DNA from: Kocuria palustris
Lineage (GTDB): Bacteria; Actinomycetota; Actinomycetes; Actinomycetales; Micrococcaceae
Direction: 5' to 3'
Assembly: GCF_007666205.1 (NCBI RefSeq)
Contig: NZ_VDOR01000004.1
Span: 108,009 to 172,008, forward strand
Length of the DNA stretch: 64,000 nucleotides
Shown: one piece after another, positions 57,781-63,989 of the stretch
Position numbering within the stretch: position 1 is the stretch's first letter
How the letters are laid out: the number at the start of each line of letters is the position of its first letter
Notes under the pieces: generated by a model
Database searches by the model: none
The model's input: only the letters and a program-made list of their open reading frames with translations
What the model was told of the DNA's origin: nothing
Made by a program: the position numbers and the translations under genes

Positions 57781-58363
57781 GATCCAGCGCCTTCTGCATC
57801 TCAGCCCGCAAGGTCCGGGTGATCCGCCCCTTCTTCTGCGCGGTGGCACCGGGCGGCGCCTGGGCCTCGACCTCGGCGGACATGAGACGGCCCCACAGCT
57901 TCCTGGAGTGCTCTCGGAACTGCTGTTCATCGATGCCCAGCGCATCTGCCGCCCTCCGGTCCGCCAGTGGCAGATCGTCAAGCTCCAGCTTGAATGGGTA
58001 GTGAAGTCCGACCGTCTGCCCGAGCAGGTACTTCCCGACCATGGGGCCGTCGACGACGAGCCCAGGGGCGGCACCTTCACCACCCTGCTCGGGTGCTTGC
58101 CCAATGGTCACCTCACCTTGAGCCTCCAGCAGATCTGCGGGCGCTACGGGCTCGCCGGTCAGGTCAGTGAGGGTGATGGCCAGCAGGATCAGCGTGTCGA
58201 CGCTGACGGGGCTGTCACCGTGCTCGAACCGCGAGACGCGCCCTGAGCCCCATAGCTCGCCGCTGTACATGCGCAGCCCGCGGGCAACCTCGTCCAGGGT
58301 GAGGGTGTGGTCGGCACGGTGGCGTCGCAGGTTGTGCCCCACGACTTCGGAAATGGTGGTCAT
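57767..58363 (-). CDS. Phage-type repressor with N-terminal HTH (XRE-like)
   Basis: The 198-residue protein has a Cro/C1-like helix-turn-helix in residues ~5-70 (VGHNLRRHRADHTLTLDEVARGLR, then GRVSRFEHGDSPVSVDTLILLA). A middle linker and a C-terminal helical, basic part follow (KLWGRLMSAEVEA..KKGRITRTLRAEMQKAL). No peptidase-type Ser-Lys dyad is evident, so it does not look like a LexA-cleavable repressor. Its position between integrase and a divergent excisionase-like gene fits an immunity repressor. ATG at 58363 is used; a longer start at 58390 would run into the operator region. Confidence 0.8.
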   Translation of the reverse strand: MTTISEVVGHNLRRHRADHTLTLDEVARGLRMYSGELWGSGRVSRFEHGDSPVSVDTLILLAITLTDLTGEPVAPADLLEAQGEVTIGQAPEQGGEGAAPGLVVDGPMVGKYLLGQTVGLHYPFKLELDDLPLADRRAADALGIDEQQFREHSRKLWGRLMSAEVEAQAPPGATAQKKGRITRTLRAEMQKALDRGND

Positions 58364-58501
58364 CGTCAGCAAGCGTGCCACACGTCTCAAGTCTGCACTC
58401 CCGTGGACTTGTGATGAGCCGCTTTCGCCTGTACGCTCTCAATCACAAGGTTGCAGGATCGGAAACCTGTGACGCCGCACGATCCCCAGGAGGGGCGAGA
58501 A
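58364..58501. promoter_or_regulatory. Divergent control region of the element (repressor / excisionase switch)
   Basis: The 138 bp between the two divergent genes hold an 8-bp inverted repeat CTTGTGAT (58408-58415) ... ATCACAAG (58442-58449), 26 bp apart, plus related half-sites CTCAAG and CTGTGAC. TACGCT (58432-58437) between the arms is a rightward -10 candidate. AGGAGGGG (58488-58495) is the ribosome binding site for the first rightward gene. Confidence 0.55.
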
Positions 58502-58699
58502 ATGCAGACCAAGCCACTGACGATCGAGGACATGATCCAGCAGTTCCCCGGAACCACGCGGGGCTCATGGGCACAGCACCGATACCGCGGGACCGGGCCG
58601 GAGTTCTTCCGCGTGGGTCGGAAGATCTACTACTCCCCGGACGCCGTTGAGAAGTACATCCGAGACCAGACCCGCACCATCACCGGCGACGCCGCCTGA
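58502..58699 (+). CDS. Small HTH protein, probable excisionase/early DNA-binding protein
   Basis: The 65-residue protein begins MQTKPLTIEDMIQQFPG and has a MerR/excisionase-like winged helix-turn-helix core (WAQHRYRGTGPEFFRVGRKIYYSPDAVEKYI), the layout of phage Xis and Xis-like proteins that start with a helix and end in a DAVEKYI-type helix. ATG at 58502 has AGGAGGGG at 58488-58495; a longer frame upstream lacks one. It is divergent from the repressor and first in the rightward transcript. Codons for QFPGTTRG contain the 19-bp string shared with the left-end hairpin. Confidence 0.75.
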   Translation: MQTKPLTIEDMIQQFPGTTRGSWAQHRYRGTGPEFFRVGRKIYYSPDAVEKYIRDQTRTITGDAA

Positions 58700-58784
58700 C
58701 CACCCCAGCTAAGGCCGCATGCAGCGGCAGGCACCACACGGTGCTGAACAACGGTCGCTTCGACGGCCGGAACGGAGATCCCCT

Positions 58785-59048
58785 ATGTCTCGACTCATGG
58801 ACATGCGCCAGCAGGTGCACAACGAAGCCGCGAAGCTCAGAGCGCACCTCTCCGATGAAGGAGCAGACGGGTACGACCTGGCGATGCTGACGCTCTCCAA
58901 TCGGAAGGCCAGCGACATCGCGAAGGTCGTTCTCGACTTGCAGGACGGCCTTCGACCAGACCGCGGTTGGGACTCGAACCGCACAACTTATGCGGATCCG
59001 ACTCCGGCTGAGGCGATCCGCAACGTCTTGCGGGAGTACGCCCGATGA
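58785..59048 (+). CDS. Phage hypothetical protein, 87 residues
   Basis: I do not recognise it. The 87-residue protein is charged and mostly helical (RLMDMRQQVHNEAAKLRAHL, DIAKVVLDLQDGLRP) with no Cys or membrane helix, and ends EAIRNVLREYAR. ATG at 58785 is 85 bp after the previous gene; its stop overlaps the next start as ATGA (59045), which supports that both are real. Confidence 0.65.
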   Translation: MSRLMDMRQQVHNEAAKLRAHLSDEGADGYDLAMLTLSNRKASDIAKVVLDLQDGLRPDRGWDSNRTTYADPTPAEAIRNVLREYAR

Positions 59049-59215
59049 TCCGCCGCCGCGGGGACACCCCGCCGGAGCCGTTCGACACGCATGACACCGG
59101 CAGGGACCACATCACCAGCCCGAAGAAGAAGAACGACGATCGCGACCATTCCGCCAAGAACAGGATCGCGACCGCCGCAGCACCCATCAGCACTATCGAT
59201 AGGACAGCGCAATGA
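59045..59215 (+). CDS. Phage hypothetical microprotein, 56 residues
   Basis: An open frame from ATG 59045 to TGA 59213 encodes 56 very hydrophilic residues (MIRRRGDTPPEPFDTH..., a KKKNDDRDH stretch, ending TIDRTAQ). It starts in an ATGA overlap with the gene before and ends in an ATGA overlap with the gene after. That double linkage is the main reason to call it. Unknown function; probably disordered. Confidence 0.5.
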   Translation: MIRRRGDTPPEPFDTHDTGRDHITSPKKKNDDRDHSAKNRIATAAAPISTIDRTAQ

Positions 59216-59517
59216 GCGTCATCACCGATCTTACCCGTATCCAGCCCCCTGCGGGCTTTCAGCCGGAGTTCGACCTCGAACCCCGGGAGGACGGCGACCT
59301 ACGCCGCGCCACGGACAAGGCGCCGCTGTTCTGGATGGGGCCGGCCCTCGTCGTCCCCGGCGTGGACTTGTACTCCGAGTGGGCTCCAGGGAACGGCACG
59401 CGGGTCTTCACCCCGGATGGTGAAGCCCTCTGCGCTGCGGACCTTCTCCGAGCGTCCGCCGCGCTCCTGCGCTACCACGACGTGATCGCCCGCGCCGAGC
59501 GGGAGGGCCAGCGGTGA
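59212..59517 (+). CDS. Phage hypothetical protein, 101 residues
   Basis: Unrecognised 101-residue acidic protein. The middle reads FWMGPALVVPGVDLYSEWAPGNGTRVFTPDGEALCAADLLRASAALLRYHD, a mix of beta-strand and helix with a C-terminal helix. ATG at 59212 overlaps the previous stop and its own stop overlaps the GTG of the next small gene. No metal or nucleotide motif is visible. Confidence 0.65.
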   Translation: MSVITDLTRIQPPAGFQPEFDLEPREDGDLRRATDKAPLFWMGPALVVPGVDLYSEWAPGNGTRVFTPDGEALCAADLLRASAALLRYHDVIARAEREGQR

Positions 59518-59606
59518 GCGAGCTCCGCGATTCCGCGATCGTCGTCCTCGCGTTCAGCGCGCTGTTCTGGCTGAACACGCTCGGCGCCCACGCCCTCGTT
59601 AGCTGA
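59514..59606 (+). CDS. Single-pass membrane microprotein, 30 residues
   Basis: GTG at 59514 overlaps the previous stop (GTGA). The 30 residues MSELRDSAIVVLAFSALFWL plus NTLGAHALVS form one hydrophobic helix with a short charged N terminus. Coupled start and a transmembrane pattern support it, but at this size it stays uncertain. The next feature is a terminator. Confidence 0.45.
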   Translation: MSELRDSAIVVLAFSALFWLNTLGAHALVS

Positions 59607-59634
59607 CCGACCAGAAACCGACCTGCATACGACT

Positions 59635-59670
59635 GCAGCCCCGCCAGGGACCAACCGGCGGGGCTGCTTC
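59635..59670 (+). terminator. Terminator inside the early region
   Basis: An 11-bp perfect stem GCAGCCCCGCC/GGCGGGGCTGC with an 11-nt loop is followed by TTC. It separates the first rightward set (58502-59606) from the second, which starts at 59709. Confidence 0.75.
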
Positions 59671-59708
59671 ATATCCCCTCGCCCACCACGGCGAAGAGAG
59701 GACAACGA

Positions 59709-60029
59709 ATGACTACGACCAGCGTAGCGGCACCAGGGCGCTCTGTCTCCGATGTTACAGAAAATCTCCTGAAATCCAACGATCCGGTGGCTCTGAACCT
59801 CTGGCATGTCGGCTACCGCGCCGGCTCGTCCGCTGAGCGCGCCCGCGTCCAGCTGTGCGCAGCCGACTTCGGCGTCGACCTCGGCCCGTCCCCGGCCCTA
59901 CAGCCCCGTCTGCGCGCTGTCCCGGACCAGGGCTCCCCGGAGGCCGGGCAGGCCGTCAAGGATGCCGCTGTGGCCGCCTGGCGCGCGCTGTACGCCACGG
60001 GGCAGATCCGGCAGGAGGTGGCCGCGTGA
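59709..60029 (+). CDS. Phage hypothetical protein, 106 residues
   Basis: Unrecognised 106-residue protein that leads the second early operon. The N terminus is disordered (TTTSVAAPGRS), then SDPVALNLWHVGYRAGSSAERARVQL-like helical sequence and a C-terminal helix VKDAAVAAWRALYATGQIRQEV. ATG at 59709 has GAGAGGACAACGA upstream. Its stop overlaps the GTG of the DUF3631 ATPase gene, suggesting the two act together or at matched levels. Confidence 0.6.
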   Translation: MTTTSVAAPGRSVSDVTENLLKSNDPVALNLWHVGYRAGSSAERARVQLCAADFGVDLGPSPALQPRLRAVPDQGSPEAGQAVKDAAVAAWRALYATGQIRQEVAA

Positions 60030-61267
60030 CCGACCTGGAGAACGTCCTGAACGCCGTCCTCGAGCACCTGCGCAGGTTCGTCGTGTTCAGCGACGAGAAC
60101 GATCCCATCGCTCTCAGCCTGTTCTGCGCCCACACGCACGCACTCGAGCACACTCGGACCACGCCGCGGGTCATCATCGACTCGTCGACGTACGGGTCGG
60201 GGAAAACGACCCTGCTTGAACACATCGCGAAGCTCAGCCATAAGCCGCTGCTCGCTACATCGATCTCACCCGCTCTGTTGCCCCGAGTGCTCGATACCGA
60301 GGTCCGCACAGTGCTCGTCGACGAGGCCGAGAAGAGTCTGCGCCCCGACAAGGAAGGCGTCTCGGACATCTTCTCCGTCATCAACAACGGGTACCGCAAG
60401 GGAATGACGAAGCCGACCCTCATCTCCCAGGGCAACGACTGGGTAGTCCGGGAGACCGAGATCTTCGCCCCCGTCGTGATGGCCGGCAACGCCCCCACGT
60501 TGCCCGACGACACGCGCTCCCGCTGCATCCGAGTCCTCCTCATGCCCGATCTGCACGGGGAAGCCGAGGAGACCGACTGGGACGACATCGAGAACGAGAC
60601 CATCGCGCTGCGCGAGAACCTCGCCGCCTGCATCGACCAGGCCGCCGAGCAGATCACCGTCAAGCCGCAGATGCCTGATGGGTGTCGCGGTCGGATGAAG
60701 GACAAGTGGATGCCCCTTGCACGGATCGCCCACGCGGCCGGCGGTCATTGGCCGGAACGGATTGAGACGGCGATCGCCGCGGACATGGAGGAACTCAAGA
60801 TGGAACGGGAGGACGGCCTTGCCTCCGAGCGGCCCAGCGTTCGGCTGCTGCAAGACATCGGTGAGGTGTGGAGCGAGGACGAGAGCTTCGTCCCTACCGC
60901 GGTGCTGATCGACCGGCTCAAGGCGCACAACCCTCGCATGTGGGGGCCGAAGCCGGAGAAGCCTAACGGTCTGACGCCGCAGGGCATGGGGCGGATGCTG
61001 GTGACGGCGTTCAAGATCCATTCTTCGCAGCCGGTGCGGACTCGCGGCTACGTCATCAGCTCCTATGAGCGGGCGTGGCGACAGTTCGGAGTCCCCCACC
61101 CCCATTTGAACCGTGACAACCGTGTGAAGGGTGGAACCGTGCGTCCGCTCGACCACGGTTCCACGGCTCTCACGGAGTCCACGGTTCGCACAGAGGGGTC
61201 GTGCCAGCACGGCTTCGATGCCTCCAGCTGCCAGCGATGCCTTGCCGAAGAGGCCGGTGCGGCATGA
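60026..61267 (+). CDS. DUF3631-domain ATPase of the prophage
   Basis: The 413-residue AAA-like ATPase has Walker A in STYGSGKTT (residues ~54-62), Walker B TVLVDEAEK (95-103), sensor-type asparagine in VVMAGNAP (150-157) and an arginine cluster RSRCIRV (164-170). DUF3631 winged-helix-like sequence follows to ~380 (LLQDIGEVW..PTAVLIDRLKAHNPRMWG, TPQGMGRMLVTAF). The tail has a CX8CX2C cluster (residues ~394-406). DUF3631 is often the C-terminal part of phage primase-helicase fusions; here no primase domain is attached, so it may be a stand-alone replication helicase/loader. GTG at 60026 overlaps the previous stop. Confidence 0.82.
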   Translation: MTDLENVLNAVLEHLRRFVVFSDENDPIALSLFCAHTHALEHTRTTPRVIIDSSTYGSGKTTLLEHIAKLSHKPLLATSISPALLPRVLDTEVRTVLVDEAEKSLRPDKEGVSDIFSVINNGYRKGMTKPTLISQGNDWVVRETEIFAPVVMAGNAPTLPDDTRSRCIRVLLMPDLHGEAEETDWDDIENETIALRENLAACIDQAAEQITVKPQMPDGCRGRMKDKWMPLARIAHAAGGHWPERIETAIAADMEELKMEREDGLASERPSVRLLQDIGEVWSEDESFVPTAVLIDRLKAHNPRMWGPKPEKPNGLTPQGMGRMLVTAFKIHSSQPVRTRGYVISSYERAWRQFGVPHPHLNRDNRVKGGTVRPLDHGSTALTESTVRTEGSCQHGFDASSCQRCLAEEAGAA

Positions 61268-61458
61268 CGCGTTGGGACCAGTTCCCCACCTACACCGACC
61301 AGGACGGGCACCTGATACGGGTCACCGGCGCCTGGTGCGCCGCGTGCTCCTACCCAATGCTCCCCGACCACGGGGATCGGCACCCGCTCTGCGCCGAGCC
61401 GGCTCCATCCGCGGGGTCGGCTCTCGTCGTCCTACAGCCCATGGAGGCCACAGCATGA
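61264..61458 (+). CDS. Small cysteine-containing phage protein, 64 residues
   Basis: The 64-residue protein starts at ATG 61264 in an ATGA overlap. It has the CAAC...HGDRHPLC pattern that could bind one zinc ion, in GAWCAACSYPMLPDHGDRHPLCAEP. No further match. Overlaps on both ends (61264, 61455) place it firmly in the operon. Confidence 0.6.
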   Translation: MTRWDQFPTYTDQDGHLIRVTGAWCAACSYPMLPDHGDRHPLCAEPAPSAGSALVVLQPMEATA

Positions 61459-61874
61459 ACCCAGCAACCATCCACCTCACCTGCGAACACTGCTCAAGGC
61501 CGGTCACCGGCACCACGGGCGCTGTCCGCGTCTACGACCACGACCTAGCCGCCGCTGAAGCAGCGCACGCCGCCCACGCTGCCGCCCACCAGGCCGCGGT
61601 TGCGATCCTGTCCCCGCTTCATCTCGACGGGGCAGCAGACGAGTTCCTGCGCCCACCGGCTCGCGCACGCTGGCAGGTGGAGCATGACCGGTGCGCCCCC
61701 ACCGCGTCACCGGCGCACGTCATCCCCGCCTCCCTGCTCTGCTCCACGCGAGACGTGCTCGCCGCGACGATCACCCTCATGTCGGAGCCGTGGATCGGCC
61801 GCACTGACTGGACGGAGTTCGTCCGCCGCCACTGCCTCGGCCCCATCCCAACCAGCTCGGAGGCCGGACTGTGA
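61455..61874 (+). CDS. Phage hypothetical protein with zinc-ribbon-like N terminus, 139 residues
   Basis: The protein begins NPATIHLTCEHCSRPVTG, a CX2C knuckle, followed by an Ala/His-rich helical region (AAAEAAHAAHAAAHQAAVAIL) and a C-terminal part with HVIPASLLCSTRDVLAATITLM. ATG at 61455 overlaps the preceding stop; its stop overlaps the WhiB-like gene. Function unknown; it could pair with the WhiB-like product by position only. Confidence 0.6.
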   Translation: MNPATIHLTCEHCSRPVTGTTGAVRVYDHDLAAAEAAHAAHAAAHQAAVAILSPLHLDGAADEFLRPPARARWQVEHDRCAPTASPAHVIPASLLCSTRDVLAATITLMSEPWIGRTDWTEFVRRHCLGPIPTSSEAGL

Positions 61875-62158
61875 GCGCCACCCACGATCGGCTGCTCGCC
61901 ACGCTCGAGCAGTACCACCCCACGCAGATTCCCTGCCGCGGCCCGGACGGCGATCGCTGGATCACCGGGGCACCGGCCGACATTTGGTACGCCCAGGCGC
62001 ACTGCGAGAAGTGCCCCGCCCGGGTCGCCTGCGCGTCGTATGCCGTCGACGCCGAAGAACCCGCGGGGGTCTGGGGCGGGACCACCCCCAAGGCGCGCGC
62101 CGGCCTTGCCCGTCAGCGGCGTCGCTCCGAGATCACCGCGAAGGAGGCCGCCGCGTGA
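61871..62158 (+). CDS. WhiB-like Fe-S protein encoded by the prophage
   Basis: The 95-residue protein has the four cysteines of the WhiB family in the right spacing: Cys22, Cys45, Cys48 and Cys54 (CX22CX2CX5C), followed by the GVWGG turn (residues 66-70) and a basic tail KARAGLARQRRR. WhiB proteins bind a 4Fe-4S cluster, interact with the primary sigma factor and alter promoter choice. Phage-borne WhiB proteins are known to interfere with host WhiB function and superinfection. GTG at 61871 overlaps the preceding stop. Confidence 0.88.
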   Translation: MSATHDRLLATLEQYHPTQIPCRGPDGDRWITGAPADIWYAQAHCEKCPARVACASYAVDAEEPAGVWGGTTPKARAGLARQRRRSEITAKEAAA

Positions 62159-62337
62159 GGGTCCGCGCCCATCCCTGGACATGGCGCAACCGCAACGGCA
62201 CCACCCGCGGGGCGCTCATCGCCGCCCAGATCACCAGTCGCGAGCGGCGGACCGTGTTCGTTCCCGCCGAGAAGCTGTACGCCCTCGCGGACGAGCTGGT
62301 CGACATAGCCGAGGCAATCGAGAAGGAGGACCAATGA
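62155..62337 (+). CDS. Phage hypothetical protein, 60 residues
   Basis: Unrecognised. The 60 residues (VRVRAHPWTWRNRNGTTRGAL..., VFVPAEKLYALADELVDIAEAIEKEDQ) look like a small beta-strand plus one amphipathic helix. GTG at 62155 overlaps the whiB-like stop, and its stop overlaps the next ATG. Confidence 0.6.
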   Translation: MRVRAHPWTWRNRNGTTRGALIAAQITSRERRTVFVPAEKLYALADELVDIAEAIEKEDQ

Positions 62338-62522
62338 CCGGCAAGCGTCTCAGAGTTAGGCCCTATGTATGGGCGCACGACGACGGCAGCGAGGAAACCG
62401 GATACCGAATCCAGCGGCGCGGGGCATTCCTATTTCTCGACGAGATGGACGCCTACCACGTGTGCTGCGAGCTCGCGGACCTGCTCGACGCCGCGAACAC
62501 CCAACAGGAGGACCCCAAGTGA
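62334..62522 (+). CDS. Phage hypothetical protein, 62 residues
   Basis: Unrecognised. It resembles the preceding 60-residue product in design: a basic strand segment (KRLRVRPYVWAHDDGSEETGYRIQRRGAFLFLD) followed by an amphipathic helix (AYHVCCELADLLDAANT). The two might be distant duplicates. Starts and ends in ATGA/GTGA overlaps (62334, 62519). Confidence 0.6.
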   Translation: MTGKRLRVRPYVWAHDDGSEETGYRIQRRGAFLFLDEMDAYHVCCELADLLDAANTQQEDPK

Positions 62523-62707
62523 CCGACCGCCGCACCCGCGAAGAGCTGATCGCCGACGCCTTCGGCACCAGCACCCCCGCACCCCCACAGCCGGACCCGG
62601 ACCAGCCGCCTAGTCGGCGGCCGGACCCCGCCCAAAGCTGGGCGCCCGAACCCGACCCGGCCCGCGAACGAGCCGAGGCCTTCTTCAACGCACCCAACAC
62701 CTGGTGA
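62519..62707 (+). CDS. Phage hypothetical Pro-rich protein, 62 residues
   Basis: GTG at 62519 overlaps the previous stop. The product is disordered: TDRRTREELIADAFG, then a Pro/Asp-rich middle (PAPPQPDPDQPPSRRPDP) and a short helix ending FFNAPNTW. It is the last of the overlap chain that begins at 59709. Confidence 0.55.
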   Translation: MTDRRTREELIADAFGTSTPAPPQPDPDQPPSRRPDPAQSWAPEPDPARERAEAFFNAPNTW

Positions 62708-62720
62708 AAGGAACCACACC

Positions 62721-63572
62721 ATGAGCAACGCCCTGACCGCCGCCCACACCGCCGCGACCCTGGGACTCGCGCCCCTGCCCGCGGACATCAAGCACGCCGC
62801 CGAGGAGAAGTCCCAGATCACCTCCCGCCGCGATGCCACCCACCAGGCCGGCCAGACCGCCCAGCTGGATTACGAACGCGCCCTCGCAGACGGCGACACG
62901 AAGGCTGCAGCGACCGCCTGGGCGACGACCCAAGCACTCCGCCTCGACCAGATCGCGCCGGTCTACAACCGCCTGATCGCCGCAGCCGACGCACAGGCCC
63001 AGGCCGCCGCCGAAGCCCACCTGGTCACGATCGCCTCGAAGGCACGGGCCGGCTTCAACGAGGCCGCTCAGGCCTTCGTCGCGGCATACGACGAGCTCGG
63101 CGGCTCCCGACTCTCCCCGGCCCAGTTGATCCGCAACGAACGATCCGCCCAGCTCTGGCGCGACCTCACCACCGCAGCCGAAGCCCTCGACGCCCACGCC
63201 GTGGTCATCGACGCCGCAGCCGCAGCAGGAGCCGGCATCGACCCCGCAGACCGCAGCGAGGAGGCCGTGGACCAGATGACGCGGTACGCCGCCGGCCTGG
63301 CCCATGGCTGGGCGCTCGGCGCTGTCGACCAGGGCAGTGCGAACGACTGGCTCCGCAACGCCGACATCGCACCCGTCGCCCGCTGGCTTCGCATCCTCCA
63401 CGCCCAGGGCCGCCATGGACGCCCGACCCTCAAGGCCCTCGAGCCCGACGAGCAGCGCAGTGAGATCGCCCAGCTGCGCGCCATCGCACAGGCATGGGGC
63501 AACGGCGCAGGCGGCAACCTCGCCACCATCGCCCAGTTCGCCCCGAGGTTCTGGGCGCAGCACAAGAACTGA
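62721..63572 (+). CDS. Phage hypothetical Ala-rich helical protein, 283 residues
   Basis: A long, almost wholly helical protein with ~25% alanine and likely coiled-coil segments (residues ~30-170). It contains WATTQALRLDQIAPVYNRLIAAADAQAQAAAEAH and ends LATIAQFAPRFWAQHKN. It has no membrane helix or catalytic motif. ATG at 62721 has GAAAGGAA upstream. It lies 13 bp after the overlap chain and is followed by a terminator. It could be a DNA-replication accessory or structural/scaffold protein; I cannot decide. Confidence 0.7.
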   Translation: MSNALTAAHTAATLGLAPLPADIKHAAEEKSQITSRRDATHQAGQTAQLDYERALADGDTKAAATAWATTQALRLDQIAPVYNRLIAAADAQAQAAAEAHLVTIASKARAGFNEAAQAFVAAYDELGGSRLSPAQLIRNERSAQLWRDLTTAAEALDAHAVVIDAAAAAGAGIDPADRSEEAVDQMTRYAAGLAHGWALGAVDQGSANDWLRNADIAPVARWLRILHAQGRHGRPTLKALEPDEQRSEIAQLRAIAQAWGNGAGGNLATIAQFAPRFWAQHKN

Positions 63573-63581
63573 CACCACCAC

Positions 63582-63617
63582 GGCCCCCTCTCGCTACTCA
63601 GCGGGAGGGGGCCTTTA
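63582..63617 (+). terminator. Terminator closing the early operon
   Basis: A 14-bp stem (GGCCCCCTC.CGCT with AGCG.GAGGGGGCC, one T-G pair) with a 4-nt loop is followed by TTT, 10 bp after the stop of the 283-residue gene. Confidence 0.8.
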
Positions 63618-63714
63618 CCCATGCTCAGGAGCCCTGTGCGCCCGCCTGCGGCCCTCACAGCCCACGAGGCCACCGGGGGCCACCACGGGCACACAACGCC
63701 CCAGGAAGGACAAC

Positions 63715-63984
63715 ATGCCCGGATGGACCACATCCAACAGACGGGACCGACTCCCGAAGAACTGGCACCGACTCCGCGAACAAGTCCGAGCCCGAGCAGG
63801 CGGACAGTGCGAGCAGATCACCAACGGCCAAAGATGCACCGCAAACGGCAATCAGTGCGACCACAAGGTGCGAGGCGACGACCACAGCCTCAGCAACCTC
63901 CAGTGGTTGTGCGGACCACACCACGCCGCCAAGTCCTTGAATCGCCCCGGGTCTGGTGGAGGCTCTGATTCCACGGGAGGATGA
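63715..63984 (+). CDS. HNH endonuclease of the prophage
   Basis: The 89-residue protein has an HNH/zinc motif: CEQ..C and CDHKVRGDDHSLSNLQWLCGPHHAAKS (residues 48-74) with the His50, Asn61 and His69/70 residues. Small HNH proteins of this type lie directly before terminase genes in HK97-like phages with cos ends and help the terminase cut DNA. ATG at 63715 has AGGAAGGA upstream. The window ends 16 bp after its stop, just as the next gene begins. Confidence 0.88.
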   Translation: MPGWTTSNRRDRLPKNWHRLREQVRARAGGQCEQITNGQRCTANGNQCDHKVRGDDHSLSNLQWLCGPHHAAKSLNRPGSGGGSDSTGG

Positions 63985-63989
63985 GGAGC

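Noticed and set aside
57781..58104. Longer integrase starting upstream of 57780
   Set aside because: The extra sequence is Pro/Arg/Ser-rich, has no integrase similarity and runs antisense-like through the repressor coding region in another frame.
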